Assembly: GCA_029204225.1 (NCBI GenBank)
Contig: CM055104.1
Span: 55,620,538-55,684,537 of the forward strand
From: Diphasiastrum complanatum
Lineage: Eukaryota > Streptophyta > Lycopodiopsida > Lycopodiales > Lycopodiaceae
DNA length: 64,000 bases
Direction: 5' to 3'
The position numbers and the translations under genes are program-made. The notes below the pieces were generated by a model. It worked only from the letters and a program-made list of their open reading frames with translations, made no database searches and was not told where the DNA came from. Shown one piece after another: positions 1 to 9,611 of this stretch (positions are counted from its first letter, which is position 1; each line of letters begins with the position of its first letter).

Positions 1-732
1 TTGAGGCCTAAATTGGCTAAAATTGTAAATAGTTTTGGTTCTGGAGTTTCACACGTGTGAACCAGGCCACAATGTTTTTATTTACTGTATTTTTTCAGTA
101 TGATGAAGTGTCAAACTTCATACCCTTCAAAATGAGACCATTTTGATGTATTTTGGTCATAAGCCATTTTTAGCTATTTTTCCTATATAGGGAATATCTA
201 GGGTCAAGTACCTTCTAGAGAGAGGAGAGAGAGTCATCTTCCTCATCCATAAATAGTAGGGAAGTCGTGGAAAACAGGTTGGAGAAACCTTTTGTATGCT
301 TCATTGAGATCAATAGATCATTGTCATTGTTTCTTCCTCCATTGAGAGCATTGTTGTGTGTATTGTCTTCAAGCTATTGTGTATGATCTTAGGTGCTTTC
401 CAAAAGTGGTAGGCTGATGTATTATGGACTGTATAATGCTGTTTTGGGCCGCACTTGATGTTTATGGAAGTTTCCATTTGTGATAAATGCTTTTTGATCA
501 AGTTCTTTGCATTCTAGGTAGCATAGAATGTGTTGCCAATTCCTAGCTTATGTAGTTTGGAGTGCAAGCATTCAAGCCAATGATCTTGGAGTTTAGATCC
601 ACTTAGGATCTGTATTTTTCACAGTATTTTTCTCAAGTTCCAGTATCCTGATGATATATTGTTAACTTTGTGAATTTACATTTTTTAAAACATTGGCTTA
701 TACATACATACACTCAATATTTTATCTTGTAG
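1..732. other. non-coding stretch, no gene recognised
   Basis: No open frame with a recognisable protein is seen on either strand. The DNA is AT-rich. One exact 14-bp palindrome (TTCACACGTGTGAA, 48-61) resembles palindromes at 7458-7716 and 25251. A run of GAGAGAG occurs near 218-232. It could be the untranslated or LTR part of an element lying to the left, but no LTR partner is visible in the window. Confidence 0.5.
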
Positions 733-907
733 TTCCAATGTCCTGAGGTATCAACAAATGCGATTCATCAGTATCGGCATGAAATGTTGGAAATCATGTG
801 CAAGGCCCTACAAGCATGAAGGTGCCTCGGATGAACCTGTCAGGGGATCTGTAAATGAAGTTGCAGTGCTCGAGTATATGCCTCAGGCACCTTTGATTGA
901 AATGTAA
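733..907 (+). pseudogene. possible terminal exon remnant, unknown gene
   Basis: After an acceptor-like TTTATCTTGTAG (ending at 732) the reading frame stays open for 28 codons to a TGA at 817-819. A second frame then stays open to TAA at 905-907. The two frames read as one natural-looking protein piece if a single-base shift is assumed near 812 (motif HEMLEIMCKALQ, then a stretch ending in QAPLIEM). The base composition is richer in GC than the surroundings. The family is not recognised, and this may be chance. Confidence 0.25.
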
Positions 908-1942
908 ATATTGTCACATAAGTTCCGATAGACACATAGAAATATATCATCACATGATGATGCATAGAACACCAGATAGGCAAATAGAAAGTGGGCTATT
1001 ACTGAATGCCATGAATATATTATATCGATTTTAGAAACAATGTACATTTTTCAAAATACTAAATACAAATTGTTCGATGAAATCTTGAAGTCATTTGAGA
1101 CTTCTTTGTATTCTTTTTTTTTTTCGAAAAAGTACATTGTTGTTGCTCGTCTATCATCCCAATGTTTATGCAGTTTCAACAATTTCTACGCTTCTATTTA
1201 AGTCATTGCATTGTATGTGACTTTATTGTCTTGGTCTTACCTCAATTGTTGTAACAATAGAATTATTTTGCCTCACTTGGATTTCTATTTGATCTTGATG
1301 ATTCACTGTAAAATCCTAATCCAATGCTTTCCATCCATTGCCAACTTTGGATCATCTTCTATAATAAAATGTTAAAGAAAGCACTTATTTTTCTATAAGA
1401 TATCTAAATTTCATTGACGATCTATTAACTATGCACTCGATATTGCCATTACTCTTTTTATCCCAATGATCATCAAGGAGGCTTGATAACATATTGTCTG
1501 TTAAATCACTACAAATAAACATTGTCGCTGTTCTACAAATATTACATTCAACGAAAAAATCTACAAATATTGCAAAAGGCAGAAACCATTGCAATCTATT
1601 GTTTTTTGAACCTGTGCTACATTTCATACAGTTTTGAATGTCTATAAAAAACCTTGATCGGAAGCTCTATGTATGGTGGAATCTAGAGGAATCCATTCTT
1701 CGCTTGAGAAAGAGGGTAATGATATCGCCTCTAATTTTCCACCTAAAGTGGATGGTGTGTAAAATGAATCATAGAAGAAAATACAAGAATCCAAAAGTGA
1801 TCTCGTGGAGCGGTTCTTCTATTGCAGAAGTCCAATATCAGAATGAATAACATCTATGATGCCGACAAGGGATTGTATAGGTTGCCATTCGATTATGCTT
1901 GATGGATACAAATCTGCACAAATCCATAAAACTATATGTCAT
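908..1942. other. non-coding stretch, no gene recognised
   Basis: This is AT-rich sequence. Short open frames at 1385-1627 (minus) and 1638-1850 (plus) have no recognisable domain and no intron signals. I see nothing supportable here. Confidence 0.4.
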
Positions 1943-2217
1943 TTAAATACTCAGATACACGTCTAAATGATTAATGCAAAGTGCAAAGCAAAAAATTCTC
2001 CAAAACTTACAATTGCATTTGAGTCTATCATTTGAACTTACAACTTTCACTCTAATCTCCTTATGCATTTGGACATGTTGAATCAAGTCCTCTGAAATGG
2101 ATCGACTACCGAGTGAAACTTTGAAGTCTAAAATTCTAGCTTTCCAAAAATTCCTATAATCCATATTTGATTTTCTCTTTTTACCAAAAACACCTCTTGA
2201 TGAGGGATGCATGAGGC
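1943..2217 (-). pseudogene. unknown protein fragment, weakly SWIM-finger-like
   Basis: This is a minus-strand open frame of about 90 codons. Its end carries a basic, cysteine-bearing stretch (KVVSSNDRLKCNCKFWR followed by CFALCINHLD). That vaguely resembles the C-x-C ... C-x-H layout of the SWIM zinc finger in FAR1/MULE transposase-like proteins, but the final His is misplaced, so the assignment is only a suggestion. Sequence identity with the copia RT at 15800 begins abruptly at about 2218, so this fragment is fused to the broken end of the copia element. Confidence 0.2.
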
Positions 2218-2906
2218 CTTGCATACCAAGACCTTGGTGCTTGTTTCAGTCCATAGAGACTTTTGAACAAAAGACAAACTTTTGATTCATCACCTTCTTT
2301 CACAAAACCTGGAGGTTGCTCCATGTAAATCTCCTCCTCAAGGTAACCATTGAGAAATGCATTAGAAACATCATAGCTGGAACATACTCCAATTGTGAAA
2401 ATATGTAAGAGATATAAGTATTCGGATTGTTACCATCTTTGCAACTGGTGCAAAGGTGTCTACATAGTCAGACCTTTGATTTTTGAGTAGCCTTTGGCAC
2501 AAAGTCTTGCTTTATACTTATTGATAGATCCATCATTATTATACTTGATTCTAAAAACCCACTTACATCCAATCACATGCATGTTGTTTGGTGGCTCCAC
2601 AAGCTCCCATGTGTTGTTTGACATCAAGGCTTGAAACTCTTGGGTCATTGCTTCAGCTCACATCTTGGATTAAAGAGCTTCTTGGACATCCTTAGGTTCT
2701 TCATCTGATATGAAGAGAGCATGATAGGAAGTTTCACCTTCCACTTGCCTTCCTTCTTCATTATATGTGAGCCTCCTTGGCTCAGATCTTGCTCGTGTAG
2801 ATCTTCTTGGTGTGCTAGCTTGAATTTGCTCCTCCTCAAGTCTCGGCCTCACCACCTCTTGAGCATCATCAAGATTGATGATCGATCTTGCATGAGACTC
2901 TTTGAT
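2218..2906 (-). pseudogene. copia-A reverse transcriptase, N-terminal part
   Basis: This part of the Ty1/copia polyprotein (RVT_2 family) would copy element RNA into cDNA in cytoplasmic virus-like particles. Recognisable pieces are the linker rich in RRSTRARSEPRRLTY, the block NNTWELVEPPNNMHVIGCKW, the next block VFRIKYNNDGSINKYKARL, and a degraded stretch encoding LEEEIYMEQPPGF. The frame is broken several times (about 2455, 2648 and 2850). Homology ends at the codons for SWYA. The catalytic YVDD box is not reached. Confidence 0.85.
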
Positions 2907-4137
2907 CTATGCATCATCCAAGTTAAACTTTTGATCTTCATGGAAGATCACATCTCTACTAACAACATTCTTGTCAGTAGAAGGAAGATATACTTTGTAT
3001 GTTTTTTTAGTAGATGCATATCCTACAAAAATTCCTTTAACTGCACTAGGATCTTCCTTCTTCCTAGTTTCTAGAGGCACATGCACAAAGCATACACAGC
3101 CAAAAATCCTAAGATGATCTACCTTAGGCTTTTTCTTATACAACATCTCAAATGGTATTTTTCCTCCTATTGCAAGATTAGGAAGCCTATTACAAAGATA
3201 GTTTCCAATTGCAACTGCCTCTCCCCAAAACTCTTTAGGCAGAAAAGCTTCTAGCCTAATAGCAATTGCACATTCACACAAAGTTCTATTTTTTCTCTCA
3301 ACAACTCCATTTTGCTGAGGAGTATATGAACAATAAAACTCTCTTTGAATGCCCTCTGTCTCACAAAAGTCTTTAAACTTATTGGAAGTGTATTCTCCTC
3401 CACTATCACTTCTCAAAGCTTTCAACTTGAAAGAAAACTGCTTTCCTACATAAGCTTTGAAAGTAAGAAAAACGTCATAGACCATGGCTTTTGAAGACAA
3501 CATATAGATCCAAGAATATCTTGTATAATCATCTACAAAGAAAACAAAGCAATTTGCTCCTCCTTTGCTCTTAGTTGATGAGAAATGAACATCAAAGTGC
3601 ACGAGTTCAAATGGTTGCTTTGTTTTGATGCTTGATCTAGGAAAAGGCCTTCAGTGTGATTTTGCCAGCACACAAGCTTCACAAGGTAGAAGATCTTTTG
3701 ACAGTGTCTTTGGTAGTCCAACAACTTTTCCTTCCTTGACCATAGATTGCATGGCTTTGAAATTGGGATGACCCAATCTCTTGTGTCACAGATCCTCCTA
3801 AAGAACCTTGGTCTCATAAGCAATATTTGAAATGTTAGCACTCTCCCTAGAATCTAGTTTGTACAACTTACCAATTCTAGATCCTCTAGCAATAACTTCA
3901 TTTTCTCTTGAGATTATACACTTGTCAACTTGAAACTTGACATCCAATCCACTATCAAACAACTGTCCTACACTAATGAGATCCTTGGTTAGTCTAGGTA
4001 CATAAAGGACATCATGTAAGCAAAAATATTTTGATGATGATGCATGCAGTGGAATTCTACCTATTCCTTCAATTCTATACTCTACATCATTAGCAGGATA
4101 GATTGATCTTTTTGCACCTAGATATGGCATGAGACTA
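2907..4137 (-). pseudogene. copia-A protease end and integrase
   Basis: In sense order this region begins with the C-terminal part of the aspartic protease (blocks SLMPYLGAKRS and LTKDLISVGQLFDSG), then GAG_pre-integrase, then the rve integrase core. The core shows FVDDYTRYSWIY, RSDSGGEY and TPQQNGVVERKNRTL, covering the D,D-35-E catalytic triad, and ends with the ETRKKEDPSAVKGIFVGY region. Two frame changes separate the pieces (about 3800 and 3600). The usual LWHKRLGHPN block is degraded at 3780-3800 (CDTRDWVIPISK in the wrong frame). Integrase would join cDNA to the host chromosome; this copy cannot. Confidence 0.88.
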
Positions 4138-4140
4138 GTG

Positions 4141-4721
4141 AAAGAGCTTCTAGCCTATATTCTTCATTGATCAAGATCTCTTGAAGATCCATCAAACTTG
4201 CAGAAGTCTTTTGAATAGTAATACTTTGAACAATGTTAGCATGAGCATCCAACAAGCCATTAAAAATTACTTGAATAAGCTCTCCCTCCTTAATGCTTTA
4301 ATCAATGCAAGCCAACTCATCATTCAATGCTTTCATCCTCAAAACAAAAGTACTTGGACTTTCTTGATTCTTTTGCAAACAAGAAAAAATTTGCCTTCTA
4401 AGAGTCAACATTCTAGAAGTAGACTTGGATTCATAAAGCTTCTTCAATTAATCCCAAGCTTCCAAAGATGATGTGCACTTACCAACTTCTTTGAGAAGCT
4501 CATTGGTAACATTCATCTTTATCATGTGTAGAGCCTTGTTGGCCCTCTTGTCATATCTCACTTGATCTTGTTGTGTTGTTGGTCTCTCCTCCAAGCCTAC
4601 AACAATATCCAAAACATCATTCATCTCAAGAAATAATTCCATCCTCACTTACCACAATGAATAGTTACTTGAGGTAAGCCTATCATTGGCTTCCAACATG
4701 ACTCCAATCGAGGTGGCCATG
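4141..4721 (-). pseudogene. copia-A gag capsid fragment
   Basis: The minus-strand frame starts at ATG 4719-4721 (MATSIGVMLEAN...) and reads as the UBN2/retrotran_gag capsid domain of Ty1/copia. Blocks such as NYSLW, RMELFLEMNDVLDIVVGLEE and KADL-like helices are interrupted by at least three stops (about 4655, 4446 and 4305). It ends at EILINEEYRL, after which the sequence jumps directly to protease (block FTSLMPYLG). About 250 codons are therefore deleted, including the CCHC zinc knuckle and the DSGA protease active site. Confidence 0.85.
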
Positions 4722-4842
4722 TAGCAATGACCAGATCTTCTTTTTCAACCTATTTCAATGCACAAAGCACTCATTTGAACAACAACAAATTCTTTCAAAA
4801 GAAATCACAAAGATTTAAAACTATCTCACAAATTCTCTTCTA

Positions 4843-4854
4843 GCACTTATACCA
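4843..4854 (-). other. copia-A primer-binding site
   Basis: On the minus strand this reads TGGTATAAGTGC, a degraded form of the TGGTATCAGAGC site complementary to the initiator methionine tRNA used by many plant copia elements. It lies about 120 bases upstream of the gag ATG and directly follows the putative 5' LTR. Confidence 0.6.
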
Positions 4855-5589
4855 AGCAAATCAACACATAGAATCATGGAATCTTGATCAACCTATGATC
4901 TATCCTCAATCTGATGACTTGTGCCACTTCCTAAGATTGAAACACACTCAAATGAAGTCCAGCAACCTCACTATCTAGAAATCCAATCAAAATTAGGATT
5001 TTGACAAAATCACAAAAAATTGACTATTCCAAATCTACATGCAAGTGCTGAAAATTTGATGTACAAATATAATAGCCACTACTAAGGCTGATCCAATGAT
5101 TCAAAAGTCGGCCAAATCCAATATGTGAAATCTGATCCAATCTACTTTGAAATGAGATAGAGAAGAGAGAAGATATGTCTCTTTATGAGTTACATCCTTT
5201 TATAGTAGGTCCAAACCCTATTTGGCCACTTGGCTTTCCCTCCAAAATGCTAATCCTATTATTTTTGGGTCTAGATTCAAAGTACCCAACATTCAAATTT
5301 GAATCTACTCAAACTCGTCACTTTTCCACACTTTCAAAAAGTGTTTATTCAAATGACATTTAGACTAATGAACTTTGAAAAGTCAATCTCTAAGTCTAAA
5401 AACAAAGTTGGTCTCAATATGCCAAATATGAAAATATAGCAAATATGATCAAACTAGTTGAATCTTTCATAGAATTCAACCTGAGCAACCTATCGCATGA
5501 ATACACAAAAGTTAGCAAACAATCATTGGATGCTTTATTCTTATTGGATTAAGGTTGTGTGAGTAGGATGCCACATTGAACATTGTACA
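4855..5589 (-). repeat. copia-A 5' LTR (boundaries approximate)
   Basis: This is the region between the primer-binding site and the next element. On the minus strand it contains a TATA box CTATAAAAGG (plus coordinates 5196-5205), followed by a pyrimidine-rich stretch. Its likely start is TGTACAATGTTCAATG at 5589. No second copy of this LTR is in the window, so both ends are inferred from the PBS and from the neighbouring G1 LTR at 5604. Confidence 0.5.
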
Positions 5590-5603
5590 GATGTAATTTT
5601 CTT

Positions 5604-6314
5604 TGTTGGAGGGTTTGTGGATATCAAGGCAGCCCTAAGCCTAGTTAATAAGTGAGAGGAATTTGGCACCCTGCATGTGTAAGTCCAACCCGATGATCAC
5701 ATAAATATTTGATTAATTACAAGCTAATAAATGGACTTTTAGGCCTTTTTACGGGACTTTTAATGTCGTAGGGTCTAAAAGTCAAGTTTTTGAATAGAAA
5801 AGAGGTTCCCAGCAAAATTCAATTTCAAATTGGTTCCGTCCGATTCTTGAATGGGTTCCCACACTTTTTCAAATTTGAATAGTTAGGGAGGTAGAGATTG
5901 GCCAAGAGGAATTGAGGCCAAGACCCTACAATCCACTATATATAGTGGTAATTTCGAATCATTTTTATATGTTCTCTTCATTTCAATACAAGCAAGTTGG
6001 CCCTCTTATGAAATGGATAAGAAATGTCCTTGCGTTTCATCCTTTCTTTGTGTTTGCTATTTATTGGATTTGATGCTTATTGGGATTGAACATTCTTATG
6101 TTTTTTGTGAGAGAGAAAGGGAGAGAGAGAAAAGTAAGTTTTTATCTTTGTGGATTAGTGCTAATGGATCTTAGTGTTAACGTGCACATGCTAGATTATG
6201 AAATATGCTATCGCTCTCATGGGAACGAACCTTTGCATGACAACTAGCTTCATCTCATTGATGCTTGTGTGCTTGAATCTAGGGTTGAGGGTAGAATAGG
6301 AAATGCCCACTACA
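5604..6314 (+). repeat. G1-type gypsy LTR plus PBS remnant
   Basis: It begins TGTTGGAGGGTTTGTGG and ends CCCACTACA. It matches the LTRs at 35929-36679 and 46800-47487 along its length (same start, AAGTCCAACCC block, GTGAGAGAGAAAGG tract, ATGGGAACGAACC block). It is followed at 6319-6337 by a degraded primer-binding site TGGCGTCTTGCTGAGGAAC. The TATA equivalent is CACTATATATAG near 5935. No gypsy coding follows; copia sequence starts within 10 bases. So this is one LTR with almost all its internal region lost, not a clean solo LTR. Confidence 0.9.
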
Positions 6315-6344
6315 ATTTTGGCGTCTTGCTGAGGAACTACACGG

Positions 6345-6548
6345 GTGAAGTGGATCTTCAAAGTGAAGACTAATCAAGATGGATCAATCAACAAGTACAA
6401 AGCAAGATTGGTGGCAAAAGGATATGCTCAAGAGTATGGTATTGACTATAATGAGACCTTTGCCCCCGTGGCAAAGATGGTAAGCATTCGGGTTATTATT
6501 TCTCTTGGAACACTTTATGGTTGGGATCTATGGCAATTAGATATCACA
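6345..6548 (+). pseudogene. copia reverse transcriptase fragment
   Basis: An open stretch encodes KWIFKVKTNQDGSINKYKAR, followed by VAKGYAQEYGIDY and ETFAPVAKMVSIRVIISL, the first part of the RVT_2 reverse transcriptase. It is nearly identical to the copia-3 fragment at 34980-35170 (minus). It stops at WQLDIT, just before the usual NAFLNG. The right junction enters the CENH3-like gene tail in the opposite orientation, and the left junction abuts the G1 primer-binding site. Confidence 0.9.
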
Positions 6549-7132
6549 GTATCTACAACAATTATAGGAGTATCCAAAACAGAGGTAGCTATATTTACAA
6601 CATTATCAACAACATCATTATCTACAATGGATTCTGGGATAGGCTTCACTTTCTTAGGAGCATGCTTGGGGGCTGTTTGCTTCCTAGGATGCTTCGTAGG
6701 AAGATGAGTCTTATCTACAAGAGTTGGTCTAGGAGCAGCAGGCTGTAACCTACAGTACCTATCCCTCATTCTCATCAGAAGCTAAAAATCCTTGGGCATT
6801 ATGGTAACCCTCTTGGTATGGATGGCAAGCAAAAAAAAATCCTAAAAAAAAAGGCTAATATAATCTTCAGCAGCCTCCTGAAGGCCCTGAAGAGCACTCG
6901 GTGTGAATCTACCGTGCTGTTTGAGATCATTTCTTGTTATGTTTCGGACAGCACGGTAGAATGGAGCTCTTGGGATCAACAGAGCTGTTGACCTCTGATA
7001 CTTGCGTATCTCAGAGAGCCACCTGCTGTAGTTGCGCATTCTAGGTCTAGCAGGTGGTGTGATGACAACCGTAGGAGATGAGGATGAGCCAGGAGAGAAG
7101 ACGTCTCTCCTTGTCTGCTTTCTCCTATCCAT
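6549..7132 (-). pseudogene. CENH3-like histone H3 variant, copy 1
   Basis: The start at 7132 gives MDRRKQTRRD, which recalls the H3 N-terminus. A short Ser/Pro-rich tail precedes a histone fold: LSEIRKYQRSTALLIPRAPF, then YRAVRNIT, a loop 1 one residue longer than in canonical H3, and GRFTPSALQGLQEAAEDY. After a frameshift in an A/T homopolymer (6833-6853) the fold resumes with AIHTKRVTIMPKDF, a TAG at 6782-6784 where H3 has Gln, then RMRDRY. A Pro/Lys-rich extension runs to the copia junction. The divergent tail, the LLIP...VRNIT pattern and the long loop 1 are features of plant CENH3, which replaces H3 in centromeric nucleosomes; the CENP-A-typical Trp is Phe here. The assignment to the H3 family is firm; CENH3 is likely. 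The copy cannot make an intact fold without suppression of the lesions. Confidence 0.72.
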
Positions 7133-7962
7133 GGGCGTGAACTATGTGATAGCGGACTTGTGCGTGAAGGTTAGGATGAGAAGGAAGGGATGATAAAGAA
7201 TTCGTAGAGGACCGCTATGTACGGACAAAATGTACAGTATATCGGACCTATGCGAGCCGAATATCAGAGAGAACGATTAGATTTGAGGAAAGACGCACAA
7301 GTGTGATATGGGGTGACACATAGGCAGATGTATCGGACCTGTGCGCATGGAAGGTAGTAGGAGGAATTTTGATTGTGAAGGGCGCGCACAAATGGGAATG
7401 CGGAGCGAAAAAAAAAGTAAAAAAAATTCATCAAAATTTGTGATTTTATATAGGGGTTCGCACGTGCGAAAGAATGTCCTGTCACACATGTGGGAGTTGT
7501 ACAGACAAATGCAAGAGCAACACCTGTCACCCTATCACACTACATGTGTGGGATTTGTACATTGGAATGCGAGAGCAACACGTATTTATGAGCAATCGAA
7601 TGAACACGCAACACGTGTCTAGGTGTCATTTCACACGTGTGCAGGTGTCATCTCACACGTGCTTGCGCTTGTTGTCGAATTGAAAGTAGACACGTGTCAT
7701 AAGTCCGTTGACCACACGTGCAAAACTTAGTATAAATGGCACAAAAACCGAATAATTTTTTACCTTTTGCGTTCTCAAAATTCGTGACATATCGCTTTTG
7801 TGCGCGCTCATTACTGTCCGTTTGCTTGCAAGTATACCTACTCGTGCACAAGTGCGATATTCTGTATCTTTCTGCCGTACATATCCATCTTCTGCGCCAT
7901 TTTGATAGTTAGTTTTGGTTCAGTTCTCCCGCGCGCACAAGTGCGATATTCACGCTACTGCC
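7133..7962. promoter_or_regulatory. divergent spacer with CACGTG palindromes
   Basis: This 830-bp spacer separates the start of the minus-strand CENH3-like gene from the start of the plus-strand gene at 7963. It holds six CACGTG cores between 7459 and 7716, most inside longer palindromes such as TTCGCACGTGCGAA (7458-7471), CACACGTGTG and GACACGTGTC. It also carries repeated GCACAAGTGYGATAT units (about 7285, 7845 and 7937). CACGTG is the plant G-box, bound by bZIP and bHLH factors, so a bidirectional promoter is possible. A TATA-like TATAAATGG at 7731 faces the plus gene. The open frames across 7264-7683 look like by-products of the motif repeats. Confidence 0.45.
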
Positions 7963-9478
7963 ATGGCCTCTTCCTCATCATCCTCACAAGAATCAGGCTT
8001 GAGTTCATTTCTGAGTGAATTTGGGATTACTGAAAATCTGGACTACTTCCACAGCCTATTCAAACCATATCTACATGTTTTCAAGACTGCACAACCAAAT
8101 TTTGAAGTATTTTATGAACATTATGTTAGATTCAGAGATATACTTAGCAAGCTTGTTTTCTCCAGAGGTCAACTCTAGTACATGCATTATACTGATCTTG
8201 TTCATTTCTTCCCAGCTTTTAGACATAGACTAGATAGAATGTTCACCAAATTGTTTGATCTTTTCAATAGTAGTTCTATGTGTCCATATTGCAACAAGAA
8301 ATGTCAATTGGTTGAATATTAGAGTGGTTTCGTACTTTTTCTTTTAGTTCAGATACCAGATGATGATGAAGTTCCTGTTGCTGACCCTCTTTTTGCACCC
8401 TCCTCTGTTTAGTCAGCCATTAAGGATATTAGTCACTTTCTTATCCACACTCCTGATAAAGAAAGTGACTTCATTGATTTAAATACTGATGTTCTCCGGG
8501 ATTCTTTCATTGGCCAAAATACATCTGATGATGAATCCAAATCTATGGAGGATTCGAAATGTCTTTTCAATTTGCTTGTATATTATATTAATGATGATGT
8601 ATATTTTACTACTGCTGATTTATGTAAATTTTTTGACTATTGTGAGGACGAGGTTCTATGTTTATTATCCGGCACAATTTTTGAATTCTCTGACTTTTTA
8701 GATTTTGAGACAGATGATCTTGTTACTGGTATTGATTTTGATGATGAGGAGGGTCTTATGACCGGTGAAGAATGCTTGAATAAGACTTTATCAAATATAG
8801 CTGAGGATGGGCGAGGCAGACCATCTGATGAAGAATTCACCGCATTTCAGTCCCAGATGGGTTTCCCTCATCCATCATTAATGCATTTCACTGATGATTC
8901 CACTTTAGTACGTGGTCATTATATTGGTCATCCTGATCTGGTTGCTGTTGATGATGATGAATGTGTAAGTGTTAATCTTCCTTGCATTTGAATGTTTTCA
9001 ATCACTGAATGTGTTTTTGCTAACATATTTCCTATTGCAGGATTCTCTCATAATAGATGATTTTGCTGCAAGACGAGGTGGTTTCAGACAATATGCATCC
9101 TCGTTCCAGAGGGACAGTGGATTGGGCCACTATCTTCGACATTTCTTGAAGAGTGAGATCTGTATTGCTCATTCCAAGCTAAGCCCACTCGGGGAGAGTC
9201 TTATAATGGCAGTTAAAGCTTTATCATTTTATCTAGGAGGACATAAATTTGTTAAGACAAATAAGATCATTTTTGTCAAAAGATCTTATGTTTTGAACAT
9301 TTTAGGCTTTATTGATGGGAATGTTCCTTTAAGGAGCTCCCATTATTCATTGTATTCCATTTATATTGAGCTTAGTGGAAATAAGGATAATGCACATCTA
9401 TTAGATGCATACGCTAGCAGAGAATTTCTTCATGACAATAGTACCATAGAATCTGATACAAGATCTGATGATGAATAG
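7963..9478 (+). pseudogene. two-exon gene of unknown function with three in-frame TAG
   Basis: From ATG 7963 (MASSSSSSQESG) one frame runs 334 codons to 8964 with no frameshift and only three stops, all TAG (8176, 8320 and 8410). It then meets a splice donor GTAAGT (8965-8970). A 76-base intron ends in CTATTGCAG (9040). Exon 2 (9041-9478) continues in frame to a normal TAG stop, giving about 480 codons in all. The protein is acidic in its middle (many Asp/Glu, DFDDEEG). It carries CPYCNKKC near residue 110 and a more ordered C-terminal half (IDDFAARRGGFRQYASSFQR). No family is recognised. It diverges from the CENH3-like gene and converges on the 9612-12202 gene. The TAGs could be decayed CAG codons; the intact frame suggests recent loss. 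Confidence 0.5.
8965..9040 (+). other. predicted spliceosomal intron
   Basis: The donor is TGT|GTAAGT and the acceptor is CTATTGCAG|GATTC, 76 bases apart. Removal keeps the frame (Glu-Cys then Asp-Ser-Leu). The size and the U-rich interior suit a plant intron. Confidence 0.6.
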
Positions 9479-9611
9479 TTGACACTTTGTATAATACAAT
9501 CAATACATTTACATTGGATATTTCTCCTCTCTTGTTCAATGAATTTGCAAAGCAATTTTAAATATGTCATGATGATCTTCTACTCAACAATGATGATCTT
9601 CTACTCAGCAA

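Larger units (their letters stand above)
2218..5589 (-). mobile_element. Ty1/copia retrotransposon copia-A, 3'-truncated
   Basis: In minus-strand order there is a 5' LTR (about 5589-4855), a primer-binding site, gag, the end of protease, integrase and the first part of reverse transcriptase. The element stops inside RT at about 2218, so RNase H and the 3' LTR are missing. It is a close relative of copia-1 (12780-32050), with nearly identical stretches at 2230-2450 and 15800-16020 and at 3800-4130 and 13090-13430. Stops, frameshifts and an internal gag-protease deletion make it inactive. Confidence 0.9.

Noticed and set aside
2721-3074. Plus-strand open frame of 117 codons
   Set aside because: Antisense of the copia-A integrase-RT region; repeated at 16302-16658 only because copia-1 is homologous.
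7963-8412. TAG codons as evidence for a changed genetic code or RNA editing
   Set aside because: Normal TAG and TAA stops end other frames, and editing of U to C is known for plant organelles, not nuclear genes. Decay at CAG is simpler.
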